This document shows, in pieces, positions 1 through 7,873 of a stretch of 64,000 bases of DNA (its first letter is position 1; each line of letters begins with the position of its first letter). The position numbers and the translations under genes were made by a program. The DNA is from UBA822 sp965249775 (lineage in GTDB: Bacteria > Gemmatimonadota > Gemmatimonadetes > Longimicrobiales > Gaopeijiaceae): contig OZ252253.1 in NCBI GenBank assembly GCA_965249775.1, forward strand, positions 2,790,001 to 2,854,000. The letters run 5' to 3'. The notes beneath the pieces are model-generated. The model had not been told where the DNA came from. It saw only the letters and a program-made list of their open reading frames with translations, and made no database searches.

Positions 1-2
1 TC

Positions 3-293
3 TTGGACGCCATTGTCACGCGCGTCCTGGTCCTCTGGCTGTTTCTTCACGGGGCCTCGGGCTGGGGGTCCACCGCGATGTCGGACATTCCCTTCCCACA
101 GTCTTTGGTCCCCAGTCCAATCGGTACGGTTTTCTTGATCGCAGTGATCGTCCTCGTGGTTCGATTCGAGATGGGGAGGAGGGCCGAGATCGTCTTCTTG
201 GCCAACCTTGGACATTCTTTTCGCAGGATCTCACTGGTGGTCGTCGGTCAATGCCTCGTTCTGGAAGCCGCCCTGAGAGCGGCTGTTGGGTAG
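3..293 (+). CDS. small hydrophobic membrane protein (possibly 5'-truncated by the window edge)
   Basis: This 96-residue frame starts with TTG at the very edge of the window, so the real start may lie upstream. It shows about three hydrophobic stretches (roughly residues 6-24, 38-55 and 76-94) separated by short charged segments, which suggests an inner-membrane protein. I recognise no family. Its stop overlaps the TTG start of the following ABC ATPase gene by 8 bases, so the two are probably translationally coupled. It could be the tail of a permease or accessory subunit of that transporter, but this is inferred from position only. Confidence 0.45.
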   Translation: MDAIVTRVLVLWLFLHGASGWGSTAMSDIPFPQSLVPSPIGTVFLIAVIVLVVRFEMGRRAEIVFLANLGHSFRRISLVVVGQCLVLEAALRAAVG

Positions 294-1023
294 AACGGTG
301 ATCGAAAAGGGCGCCGAGTACGTGCTCCGTGCGGAGGGGATCGGGAAGTCGTTTGGGCGTGTGCAGGCTCTCAAGGCCGCGTCACTTTGGGGCGAGGCGG
401 GAAAGGTCACGACCCTCCTGGGCCGCAACGGGGCCGGGAAGACCACGCTCATGAAGATCGCTGCCGGCGTCCTCCGACCGGACTACGGAGTTGTCTCTGT
501 GTTCGGCGACGTCAGAGAAAACCAATCACTGCCCCGCCTGGCCCGCTGGGGGCTGATGTACGTGCCACAGGAGCAGCTCGTATCACGGGCCTATCGTGTG
601 CGAGACCACCTGAAGGCCCTGGCCACAACTTTCGGCTCGGCCGGGATCGACGAAGCGATATCGGAGATGCGAATAGAGGCTCTATTGGATCAAAGGGTTG
701 GAACTCTGTCGGGCGGGGAGCGAATGCGCGTCTCCCTCGCCCTGGCCTTGGCTCGAGCCCCGAAGGTGTTGATCGCGGACGAGCCGTTGATCCGCCTCTC
801 TCCCCAGAATCAGGAGGGCCTGGCCGACTCCCTGCGGACGGTGGCGGAAAAGGGCGCGGCGGTCATCACGTCGGGGCATGACGCCCGCGTACTGCTCGGC
901 ATCTCTGACGTGATACTCTGGTGTGTTGCCGGCACGACCCACCACATCGGTACGCCGACCGAAGCCCTGGCGCACTCCCAGTTCCGGCGCGAGTACCTCG
1001 GGCCCGAGTTCAGCGCCGATTAA
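286..1023 (+). CDS. ABC transporter ATP-binding protein
   Basis: This 245-residue cytoplasmic ATPase subunit would energise an ABC transporter. The Walker A motif GRNGAGKTT is at residues 46-54, the Q-loop glutamine is in VPQEQ (about 95), the signature LSGGE is at 141-145, Walker B VLIADEP ends with Glu166, and the switch histidine is in TSGHD (about 198). The D-loop is unusual: the segment after Walker B reads LIRLSPQN instead of the common GLDP-type sequence. Start: TTG at 286 overlaps the upstream gene; GTG at 298 is an in-frame alternative. No permease is recognisable downstream, so the substrate is unknown. Confidence 0.85.
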   Translation: MGRTVIEKGAEYVLRAEGIGKSFGRVQALKAASLWGEAGKVTTLLGRNGAGKTTLMKIAAGVLRPDYGVVSVFGDVRENQSLPRLARWGLMYVPQEQLVSRAYRVRDHLKALATTFGSAGIDEAISEMRIEALLDQRVGTLSGGERMRVSLALALARAPKVLIADEPLIRLSPQNQEGLADSLRTVAEKGAAVITSGHDARVLLGISDVILWCVAGTTHHIGTPTEALAHSQFRREYLGPEFSAD

Positions 1024-1063
1024 AGCGTTGCCCCGGGCGTGATGGCCTGGTTATGAATGAAAT

Positions 1064-1939
1064 GTGAAAGCCCTCGCCATTCGCCTGAAGAACCTGGCCT
1101 TCCGTCCCCTCTGGAAGGAAGGCCACGTCCAAAGAACTCGTCGGCGCGCTCAGCTTTTCCTGAGCATGCCTTTCGTCCTCATGGGGGGGTTGATCTGGGG
1201 TTGGTTCGCCTCACCAGACCTCGCCGAGGGATCCCGGCTCCTTTGGAGCGTCCTGGGGGCCTCGGGCTTCGGGATCTTCTTCTACCTGGAGCAGAGGCTG
1301 GTCCCGCTCGTGGGAACAATGGCCGACCGCATCGGGCTGGGTGCGGTGGCCGCTCTGGCGTGGGAAGTAGGCATAGTCGGCGGTCTCATGTTCCTCTTCA
1401 CCAGTGTCCTGGGCGCCCCCGCCGTCCCGGCGGTGGCCCTCGCCATCGGTATCGGAATGCTCTACAGCCTTTCGATGGACTACGTCGTCTTCGGCTCGGG
1501 GGCGGACCATATGCTGAACTTCTTGGGCCTGGGCCGTGGCTGGTCCGGCGCCAGGGGATCGGACTACTCCCTCGCCGAAGCGCTCGAGAAACGAGGAGAC
1601 CTCGACGGTGCCATTGAGATCTACAAGGAGGCTATCCGGATAAACCGGCGTCATCCCACGGCCTACCTTCGGTTGGCCAGAGTCCGGACTCGTGAGGGCC
1701 TCCATGAAGAGGCCATCGACATCCTGCGCCGGGCCTTGGGTGTGGCGCGCTTCAACCCTCAGGGAGAGGCCCTGGCCGTCAGGGAGATCCACGAGATCTC
1801 CTCGGTGCGGCTCGGAAACTCCGCGAGGGCCGCTCCCGATCTCGTCCGTTACCTGGAGCGTGAGCCCGAAGGCGAAAACGGGGAGTGGGCGCGCCGAGAG
1901 CTAGCCTCTATCAAGGAGCGCATCCGCCTGGAGGGCTGA
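1064..1939 (+). CDS. membrane protein with C-terminal tetratricopeptide-like repeats
   Basis: The 291-residue product has an N-terminal membrane domain with about four hydrophobic segments between residues 30 and 145. A helical region from about 165 follows, with TPR-like repeats (for example GDLDGAIEIYKEAIRINRRH). TPR domains usually mediate protein-protein contacts, and here they probably lie on one face of the membrane as a scaffold. The gene starts with GTG at 1064, about 40 bases after the ABC ATPase stop and on the same strand, so it may belong to the same transporter operon. No specific family is recognised. Confidence 0.7.
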   Translation: MKALAIRLKNLAFRPLWKEGHVQRTRRRAQLFLSMPFVLMGGLIWGWFASPDLAEGSRLLWSVLGASGFGIFFYLEQRLVPLVGTMADRIGLGAVAALAWEVGIVGGLMFLFTSVLGAPAVPAVALAIGIGMLYSLSMDYVVFGSGADHMLNFLGLGRGWSGARGSDYSLAEALEKRGDLDGAIEIYKEAIRINRRHPTAYLRLARVRTREGLHEEAIDILRRALGVARFNPQGEALAVREIHEISSVRLGNSARAAPDLVRYLEREPEGENGEWARRELASIKERIRLEG

Positions 1940-1984
1940 CGGGGGGGGGGCGGGCCATCGGATAACGCGTACCTTAGTGACTGC

Positions 1985-2038
1985 GATCTGACCCGGCGAG
2001 TCGATCTGACCCCGCGAGTCGATCTGACCCCGCGAGTA
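1985..2038. repeat. three tandem copies of an 18-bp repeat
   Basis: Three head-to-tail 18-mers occupy 1985-2002, 2003-2020 and 2021-2038, each of the form GATCTGACCCSGCGAGTM. The first differs by one internal base and the third by its last base. They end 5 bases before the ATG of the cyclase-hydrolase gene, so they form its 5' leader and sit where a ribosome-binding site is expected. There are no spacers, so this is not a CRISPR array. It may be a regulatory iteron or simple slippage. Confidence 0.8.
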
Positions 2039-2043
2039 GTGAC

Positions 2044-3453
2044 ATGACTGAACTTCAGCGAAAGCTCACGGCCATCCTCAGTGCGGACGTCAAGGGCTAT
2101 AGCCGCTTGATGAGCGAGGATGAAGCGGGCACGATACGCACCTTGACCGACTACCGCGGGGTCATCGCGGAAAGCGTCGGAAACCATGGCGGCCGGGTCA
2201 TCGACTCACCCGGGGACAATCTGTTGGCTGAGTTTGGGAGCATCGTGCAGGCTGTCGAGTCGGCGGTGGACGTGCAGCGAACCCTCCACCAAAAAAACCA
2301 AGAGGTCCCCGAGATTCGCAGGATGGAGTTCCGAATCGGGATCAACATTGGGGACGTCGTCGTTGAAGGCGACCGGCTCTACGGGGACGGGGTCAACGTC
2401 GCGGCTCGGTTGGAGGCACTCGCCGAAGGCGGCGGAATCTGTATCTCGGGAGACACGTATCGCCTGGTCGAGCGAAAGCTATCCCTCACATACGAGGACT
2501 TGGGTGAGCAGCGGCTCAAGAACATCGCCAGGCCCATCCGCGCCTACAGGATCAAGATGGACGGCGCCGGTGGCGCTGAGCCGGCGCAGGCAGGCGAGCC
2601 ACGAAATACGCAGCAGGAGATCCGCTTTTGCACGGCATCCGATGGAGTCCGTATCGCTTACGCCACCGCCGGTGAAGGCCCTCCACTGGTCAAGGCAGCC
2701 AATTGGCTGAACCACCTCGAGTATGATTGGCAGAGCCCCATTTGGAGTCACATGCTCAAGGAGCTCCCGAAGGATCACTCGCTGATCCGATACGACGAAC
2801 GGGGTAATGGGCTCTCCGACCGGGACGTCTCAGACATTTCCTTCGAAGCATTCGTACGAGATCTGGAGATCGTAGTCGATTCCGCCGGATTGGAGCGTTT
2901 CGCACTCCTGGGGATCTCGCAGGGATGTGCAGTTTCCATCGCCTACGCGGTGAGGCATCCCGAACGCATCACGCACCTGGTGCTGTACGGTGGATATGCT
3001 AGAGGTATGCGAAAGCGTGGCTCGCCGGAGTCGATCGAGGAGGCGGAGGCCATGCTGACCCTCATGCGACACGGCTGGGGCGCGGAAAACGCAGCGTTTC
3101 GGCAGATGTTCACGTCGCGTTTTCTCCCTGAGGGGACGGCTGAACAGATGCAGTGGTTCAACGACCTTCAGCGCGTAACTACCTCGCCGGAGAACGCGGT
3201 CCGGATTCGTGAGGTGATCGATGACATAGACGTCGAGTCGTTGCTTTCCGAGATCACCGCTCCCACGCTCGTCCTGCATTGCCGAGACGACGGAGCCGTG
3301 CCATTCGAGGAGGGACGAAGAATGGCCGCAATGATCCCGAGCGCGCGCTTCGTCGCTCTAGACGGAAAGAACCACCTCATCCTCGGACACGAACCTGCCT
3401 GGCCCCGATTCCTGCAGGAGGTGAGGGACTTTCTGGAGATTGGCAATGAATGA
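2044..3453 (+). CDS. class III nucleotidyl cyclase fused to an alpha/beta hydrolase
   Basis: This 469-residue protein has two domains. Residues 1-170 form a class III adenylate/guanylate cyclase domain that would make a cyclic nucleotide. The metal-binding aspartates are Asp15 (SADVKGYS) and Asp58 (SPGDNLLAEF), and the transition-state Asn118/Arg122 lie in GDGVNVAARLE. The base-recognition lysine usual before the second metal aspartate is replaced (DSPGD), so nucleotide preference is uncertain. Residues 195-469 are an alpha/beta hydrolase with nucleophile Ser292 in GISQG, an acid in CRDDGAVPF and a histidine in KNHL. The ATG at 2044 follows a tandem repeat. The next gene overlaps its end. Catalytic sets look intact in both halves. 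Confidence 0.88.
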   Translation: MTELQRKLTAILSADVKGYSRLMSEDEAGTIRTLTDYRGVIAESVGNHGGRVIDSPGDNLLAEFGSIVQAVESAVDVQRTLHQKNQEVPEIRRMEFRIGINIGDVVVEGDRLYGDGVNVAARLEALAEGGGICISGDTYRLVERKLSLTYEDLGEQRLKNIARPIRAYRIKMDGAGGAEPAQAGEPRNTQQEIRFCTASDGVRIAYATAGEGPPLVKAANWLNHLEYDWQSPIWSHMLKELPKDHSLIRYDERGNGLSDRDVSDISFEAFVRDLEIVVDSAGLERFALLGISQGCAVSIAYAVRHPERITHLVLYGGYARGMRKRGSPESIEEAEAMLTLMRHGWGAENAAFRQMFTSRFLPEGTAEQMQWFNDLQRVTTSPENAVRIREVIDDIDVESLLSEITAPTLVLHCRDDGAVPFEEGRRMAAMIPSARFVALDGKNHLILGHEPAWPRFLQEVRDFLEIGNE

Positions 3454-4549
3454 CTTCGTGGCGGCGATCCAAGGCGGTGAATTGGACCTGGTGAGAGACA
3501 TGTTGAGTCGGACACCGGATTTGGTCTCGATGCATCATTCCGGATCATTCGGCGGGACGGGGCTGATTCACGCCGTGCTAAGTGACGAAAGCGCAATGGT
3601 GGATCTGCTACTCGACGCCGGCGCGGACATCGATCAGCGTAGCGATTGGTGGGCGGGCAGCTTCGGCGTGTTGGATCATGCCAGAGACGAAATGGCGGCC
3701 CATCTGTTGGAGCGAGGAGCCACACTCACACCGCACGGCGCCGCCCGACTCGGAATGATTGAGGAGCTGCGGGCCATGATCGACGAGGACCCGGCGTGTG
3801 TGCATCAGCGTGGCGGCGACGGGCAGTATCCTTTGCACTTTGCGCGAACCACCGAGATCGTGGACTCGCTTCTCGGCGCCGGAGCGGAGATCGACGGGCG
3901 CGACATCGATCACGAGAGCACGGCCGCGCAGTGGCAGGCCACGTCGCGCCCCACCATAGCCGCCCATCTTGTAACGCAGGGCTGCGAGACGGATTTGTTT
4001 CTGGCGGCGGCGACCGGCAGTCTCGATCTACTCGAGGATCTTGTCGCGAGTGACCCCGAGTCGGTGGAGGCCCGAGTTTCGCGCAAGCGGTTCTCCACCG
4101 CCGGCAAACGGGCCGCGGAGCACATCTACTTCTACACCATCGGAGACCGCTGCTCGCTCCTGCACGCGGCGGCTATAGCCAATCAGGCTCGAGTGATCCA
4201 GTGGCTCCTCGGGGAAGGCGCAGACCCCAACCCGCGTGGTGGGTACGACAGACAAACGCCCCTGCACTCGGCAGCTTGGCACAACGCCCCCGACGCGGCG
4301 CGCGCGCTCATCGAGGGCGGCGCCAACATGAACGCCGTCTCCGGGAACATACACAACAACGAGCCTATCGGATGGGCCATCGTCAGTGGCGCATCAGAGG
4401 CCTTCAACTTGTTCCTAGAGCGTGGTGCGGCAGTCAAGGACGGCCACCGAAAGGACGCCGACCGGGGTGCGAAAGGCGAGCTCCGTCAGTCCAACCGCGA
4501 GCGCCCCCTGGGGGAGTGGGTCAAGATCCGCGACAGGCTGCTTGCCTGA
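3446..4549 (+). CDS. ankyrin-repeat protein
   Basis: The protein of about 367 residues is built from ankyrin repeats, with recurrent patterns such as GLIHAVLSDESAMVDLLLDA, TPLHSAAWHNAPDAARALIE and SLLHAAAIANQARVIQWLLG. There is no signal peptide or catalytic domain, so it is probably a cytoplasmic binding or scaffold protein. The ATG at 3446 is preferred over a TTG two codons upstream. The start overlaps the cyclase-hydrolase stop by 8 bases, which implies translational coupling and a shared role, perhaps partnering or regulating that enzyme. That partnership is inference from gene overlap only. Confidence 0.85.
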   Translation: MNDFVAAIQGGELDLVRDMLSRTPDLVSMHHSGSFGGTGLIHAVLSDESAMVDLLLDAGADIDQRSDWWAGSFGVLDHARDEMAAHLLERGATLTPHGAARLGMIEELRAMIDEDPACVHQRGGDGQYPLHFARTTEIVDSLLGAGAEIDGRDIDHESTAAQWQATSRPTIAAHLVTQGCETDLFLAAATGSLDLLEDLVASDPESVEARVSRKRFSTAGKRAAEHIYFYTIGDRCSLLHAAAIANQARVIQWLLGEGADPNPRGGYDRQTPLHSAAWHNAPDAARALIEGGANMNAVSGNIHNNEPIGWAIVSGASEAFNLFLERGAAVKDGHRKDADRGAKGELRQSNRERPLGEWVKIRDRLLA

Positions 4550-4569
4550 CTCCCCCTAAACAACTCCCC

Positions 4570-4998
4570 CTAGTTCGTTTTGGTAGCCTTCCCCCCGGCA
4601 CTGAACGCTCCGTCAGCGATCTCGAATACTGCGTTGAGACCGTCATCGGCGGGAGTCAGAATCAAGGACACAGGCACTATATTCCCCTCAGCCTCAAAGT
4701 CGTACCTCATGACGAGGTCCTCACCGGACTTGGTGATGTCGGTCACGGCCGTCATCCCACCCGCGGGGTCGGGTGATCCAACGTTGGCTGCGACCTTACC
4801 GCCCTCGTCCGTGAGCGCGAGGGGAAAGGCGATCGGACCGAAGTCCGAGTCCAGCGAGACGCTCCACTCACCCATGAACGCCGCGGCCATGGATGTGTCG
4901 AGCTCGGATTGGGCGGACGCAGCCCGCGGGGCAACAACAGCTCCCAGCAGTGCGGCGGCCACCGCTAGGTGACGTACATGAAGCAGCGTGGCTTTCAT
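4570..4998 (-). CDS. secreted hypothetical protein (lipocalin-like lipid/solute-binding candidate)
   Basis: The 142-residue precursor starts at the ATG whose complement ends at 4998, with a GGAGG ribosome site about 9 bases upstream. An in-frame extension to 5061 lacks such support. Residues 1-29 form a Sec signal with an AASA-like cleavage site (APRAASAQ). The mature part is beta-rich, with patterns such as GEWSVSLDSDFGPIAF and KSGEDLVMRYDFEAEG, as in small beta-barrel domains that report on binding or stability. I do not recognise a named family. It converges on the ankyrin gene with only about 20 bases between stops. Confidence 0.65.
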   Translation of the reverse strand: MKATLLHVRHLAVAAALLGAVVAPRAASAQSELDTSMAAAFMGEWSVSLDSDFGPIAFPLALTDEGGKVAANVGSPDPAGGMTAVTDITKSGEDLVMRYDFEAEGNIVPVSLILTPADDGLNAVFEIADGAFSAGGKATKTN

Positions 4999-5304
4999 TC
5001 CCTTATCCTCCAGTATGGGGTCCTCACTAGCCGCGACGTCGGAGCCGTCACCGGCCGCCAAGAGGACCGTGCACTGGGCAGTTGATCCTCATTCAACGTT
5101 CGCATAGCGTTCTGTATCTTCGTGGGCACGGCGTCGATCCGGAGTACGCCCATCACGCAGCGGGCCCCGGACCTCAGCGTCCCGGAGTCGAAAGGAACGC
5201 AACTTTTGGTGTTAGTCAAACCGATGGTCTCGGCCTGCACGGTCTTGAGCCTCGTCACACCGGCTCAGGTGACGGGCATCTTCGAGAGGGAGCCGTAGGT
5301 CCGA
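4999..5304. other. divergent intergenic region, no gene seen
   Basis: These 306 bases separate the start of the minus-strand secreted protein from the start of the plus-strand DCC-family gene. The GGAGG ribosome site of the former lies at its left edge. I see no convincing ORF, RNA gene or strong promoter motif in the rest. Confidence 0.5.
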
Positions 5305-5766
5305 ATGCCCCGCCAGCGGCCCCTCATTCTCTTCGACGGTGTCTGCAACCTTTGCAACTCGGCCGTCCAGTGGGTCATCGAGCGCGACAAGGAGGGGCGA
5401 TTCGATTTCGCCTCCCTCCAGTCGGATGCGGCTCGGCGCGAGCTGGTGAAGGTCATGAGCACGGAGGAGATCGATGAGCTCCCCGACATCATGGTCCTCA
5501 TCGACTCGGGGGGCGTCCACGTCCGTTCGGCCGCGGCCCTCCGAATCCTACGCGAGCTGGACTCTTGGTTCCTACTGCTCCGGCTCGGAGTCGTGCTGCC
5601 CCGTCCAATCAGGGACGCGATTTACAATCTCATCGCTCGTAATCGCTACCGCTGGTTCGGCCGGCGAGACACATGTATGACGCCGACGCCTGACATCGCC
5701 GCGCGCTTCCTCGACGCCGACGAGCCTCGTTTGCCCAACCCCGCTAGCTCGCCCGGCACTACGTAA
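5305..5766 (+). CDS. DCC-family thiol-disulfide oxidoreductase-like protein (DUF393/YuxK)
   Basis: The 153-residue protein carries the family-defining DxxCxxC motif near its N-terminus (LFDGVCNLCNSAVQWVIERD, cysteines about 16 and 19). The downstream pattern IMVLIDSGGVHVRSAAALR and a late RWFGRRDTCM segment also fit DUF393 proteins. The family is predicted to have a thioredoxin-like fold with a redox CxxC; the physiological partner is not known. Length is normal for the family. It stands alone between a divergent gene upstream and the frameshifted esterase downstream on the same strand. Confidence 0.85.
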   Translation: MPRQRPLILFDGVCNLCNSAVQWVIERDKEGRFDFASLQSDAARRELVKVMSTEEIDELPDIMVLIDSGGVHVRSAAALRILRELDSWFLLLRLGVVLPRPIRDAIYNLIARNRYRWFGRRDTCMTPTPDIAARFLDADEPRLPNPASSPGTT

Positions 5767-5882
5767 TCAGAGTCCTCCTCTTGGAAGGGAACGAGGACGC
5801 TCTGGTCGATTCTACTCCCGCTATTGGCATCGATCTTGCTGATTTCAAGAGCGGTTTCGACTGTCACCTCAGGAAGCCCATT

Positions 5883-6760
5883 ATGAGACGGCTGGGCACG
5901 GCATTCATTCTCCTCCAGATGATCGCGGCCTGTGGGACTCCCACTAACCCTGAAGATGAGTCGGGAGAGGGGAGGTTTCTCGAGCCGGAATTTGCTGTTG
6001 AGGTCGAGCGTGACATCGTCTATGCAACCGGCGCAGTCCGGAGCCCGACTGTCGGCGAGATCGACTTGCTCCTCGATGTCTATCGCCCGGCGGACGCGAA
6101 TCTTCCGCTAAGTCCCGGCCTCGTCTTGATTCACGGCGGAGGCTTCACGGGCGGGAGCAAGAGCAACGTGACCATGGCCTTGCTCGGCACCGATTACGCT
6201 CGCCGTGGCTACGTCAGCGTTTCAATCAACTATCGGTTGGTTAGAGACGACCCACCGACCGAGCATCTTGCCCAGACGCCTGACAATCCGGCGTCGGTGG
6301 CGGCCGCTGCGGCGAGAGTGGACGCCACCAAGGCCGTGGAGTGGATGCGAGCCAACGCCACCAGTTACCGGGTCGATCCCAGCCGCATCGCCATCGGCGG
6401 TTATTCAGCCGGGGCGATCACGTCAATGGGTGTGGCGTTTCGAGATCCCGGTATCGATGGGGCCGATGTTCAAGCCGTGCTCTCTCTGTCCGGAGGATTG
6501 TATGGGTTCGAGTCCATTATCGACGCCGACGATCCTCCACTGATCATGATTCACGGCACAGACGATGCGAGCGTTTCATTCAGTCTCGCCGAGGCCATAG
6601 AGACCCGAGCGCTTTCCGTCGGCTTGATCCATGAATTCTATCCCCTCTCAGAGGTTGGTCACAGCACGCCAACCAACTCGAGACGGTGGTCGACGGCATT
6701 ACGCTCTCTGACAGGATCAGAAACTTCTTCTACGAGTTTCTGCAGTTGGGAACGTTGTGA
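5883..6760 (+). pseudogene. lipoprotein alpha/beta hydrolase (BD-FAE/carboxylesterase-like) with a C-terminal frameshift
   Basis: The product starts at ATG 5883 with a lipoprotein signal (lipobox MIAAC). The hydrolase has the oxyanion segment LIHGGGFTGG, nucleophile elbow GGYSAGA and a late acid segment IHGTDDASVSF, so it probably hydrolyses esters outside the cytoplasmic membrane. After the expected histidine region (EVGHST, about 6655-6670) the open frame loses similarity and runs on antisense through tRNA-side sequence. In the -1 frame the DNA encodes NQLETVVDGITLSDRIRNFF and then ends at TGA 6758-6760, exactly as expected for this fold. A single-base loss near 6660-6672 explains this. It may be real decay or an assembly error. 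Confidence 0.75.
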
Positions 6761-6788
6761 GCAGTCGCGCAGCCGTCGAACGGTGGCC

Positions 6789-7241
6789 TCAGTCCTGTTC
6801 TACGACTCTTCGTCGAAAACGGGTGTCGACCCACAAACCCAAGAACACCCCGGCGGCCGAAACCAGGACGTCTACGACCGAGCCGGAAGCAAAGGCCCAG
6901 GTCACGGGCTCGTAGAGCGCGATGATCATCAGGTCGACGGCCTCCTTGGTCAGAATCAGGATCCCCAGAAGGATTCCCGCCGCCTTGGGGCGCCAGAACC
7001 GGGCGAGTACGCCGGCGAGGGCAGCCGAGACGAAGAAGTGAGCCGGCAACGCTGCCGGGATTCCCAGCCAGGTCTGGTCGTTGAGGTCGAACGGCCTTTG
7101 CACGGCCTCGAGGAACGAGCGGACCCCGGACCGTGAGACGTCGCCCACGCAGGAGGCCAGAGCGGGTAGGCTGGCCAAGGCAACGACTCTCGCGGTCCGT
7201 ATCGAGTTCAGGTAGGAGCTCCTGGATGCGAGCTGTAGCAA
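6789..7241 (-). CDS. small multi-pass membrane protein, weakly VanZ-like
   Basis: About 150 residues with roughly four hydrophobic segments. Polar landmarks (a helix-start His in LPAHFFVSAAL, KEAVDL between segments, and SVVDVLVSAAGVFLGLW near the end) resemble the H / DE / D-rich pattern of VanZ-like proteins, but this is a loose match. A longer open frame to 7316 runs through tRNA-Val and is rejected. I place the start at TTG (complement of 7239-7241), which is uncertain. The gene lies directly downstream of the two tRNA genes on the same strand. Confidence 0.5.
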   Translation of the reverse strand: MLQLASRSSYLNSIRTARVVALASLPALASCVGDVSRSGVRSFLEAVQRPFDLNDQTWLGIPAALPAHFFVSAALAGVLARFWRPKAAGILLGILILTKEAVDLMIIALYEPVTWAFASGSVVDVLVSAAGVFLGLWVDTRFRRRVVEQD

Positions 7242-7258
7242 TTCCCTGCCGGATCCGA

Positions 7259-7331
7259 TGGTCGCTACTGGACTCGAACCAGTGACTTCTACGATGTGAA
7301 CGTAGCGCTCTACCAACTGAGCTAAGCGACC
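7259..7331 (-). tRNA. tRNA-Val (anticodon CAC)
   Basis: The minus strand gives a complete 73-nt cloverleaf. It has acceptor GGTCGCT/AGCGACC plus discriminator A, D-arm GCTC...GAGC, anticodon stem CTACG/CGTAG with loop TTCACAT (anticodon CAC), and T-arm ACTGG-TTCGAGT-CCAGT. The CCA end is not encoded. It lies 21 bases downstream of tRNA-Glu and is probably co-transcribed with it. Confidence 0.96.
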
Positions 7332-7352
7332 TATGAGCTGAGCGATGAATCA

Positions 7353-7425
7353 TACCCCCACGGGGAATCGAACCCCGGTTTCCTGGCTGAGAACCAGGTG
7401 TCCTAGGCCACTAGACGATGGGGGC
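7353..7425 (-). tRNA. tRNA-Glu (anticodon CTC)
   Basis: The minus strand folds into a 73-nt tRNA. The acceptor is GCCCCCA/TGGGGGT with a G-T closing pair and discriminator A, the anticodon stem is CCTGG/CCAGG with loop TTCTCAG (anticodon CTC), and the T-arm is CCGGG-TTCGATT-CCCCG. CCA is not encoded. It is the first gene of a two-tRNA unit with tRNA-Val. Confidence 0.95.
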
Positions 7426-7458
7426 GAATGCGCGACTTCCCGCGTCGAGGGCCGAAAG

Positions 7459-7485
7459 AATATACACGATCGAGGACCGATTCAA
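7459..7485 (-). promoter_or_regulatory. candidate promoter of the tRNA-Glu/tRNA-Val unit
   Basis: Read on the minus strand, TTGAAT (complement of 7480-7485) is followed after 15 bases by TATATT (complement of 7459-7464), about 33 bases before the tRNA-Glu 5' end. The spacer is shorter than ideal; CTTGAA with a 16-base spacer is an equivalent reading. Confidence 0.45.
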
Positions 7486-7568
7486 GCCCCGGAACGGTCG
7501 CCTGTCTCTGGGTTAACTCATCAAGTCTCAACCTGTCTACATGGCGTTCGACGAATGATTGGCGACAA

Positions 7569-7859
7569 ATGACCGACAACCTGAACGACGAATCCATCAG
7601 GGGCTGGCTGAAGAGCCGAACGGGGTGGACACGTTCGGGAAACGCCCTTACGAAAGACTTCCAGTTCCCGTCTTTTCGCGACTCCATCATCTTCGTAAAT
7701 CGCGTCGCCGGCCTCGCAGACGACTTGGACCACCACCCGGGCATCGACATACGGTACACGACTGTTAGTCTGACGCTTACAACCCACAGCACCGGCGGTC
7801 TTACGGAGAAGGATCTGAAGCTGGCCGAATCAGTCGACTTCGCGACCTCCGTGGGCTGA
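7569..7859 (+). CDS. phhB: 4a-hydroxytetrahydrobiopterin dehydratase (pterin-4a-carbinolamine dehydratase)
   Basis: This 96-residue enzyme dehydrates pterin-4a-carbinolamine and recycles the pterin cofactor of aromatic amino-acid hydroxylases. The catalytic signature is clear: DDLDHHPGIDIRY (His55, His56, Pro57) followed by TTHSTGGLTEKD with His73, and the length is typical. The start is the ATG at 7569; the frame is open further upstream but that part overlaps the tRNA promoter region. No phenylalanine hydroxylase gene is seen nearby, so the partner is elsewhere or the role differs. Confidence 0.92.
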   Translation: MTDNLNDESIRGWLKSRTGWTRSGNALTKDFQFPSFRDSIIFVNRVAGLADDLDHHPGIDIRYTTVSLTLTTHSTGGLTEKDLKLAESVDFATSVG

Positions 7860-7873
7860 AGGGTCGGTCGCCT

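Noticed and set aside
1985..2038. CRISPR array
   Set aside because: Only three adjacent repeats with no spacers and no cas genes.
6761..7136. Continuation of the esterase open frame past the frameshift
   Set aside because: It is antisense to the membrane-protein gene and loses family similarity; the -1 frame ends the gene correctly at 6760.
7242..7316. N-terminal extension of the VanZ-like membrane gene
   Set aside because: It is the translated tRNA-Val gene (a common artefact) and cannot be real protein.
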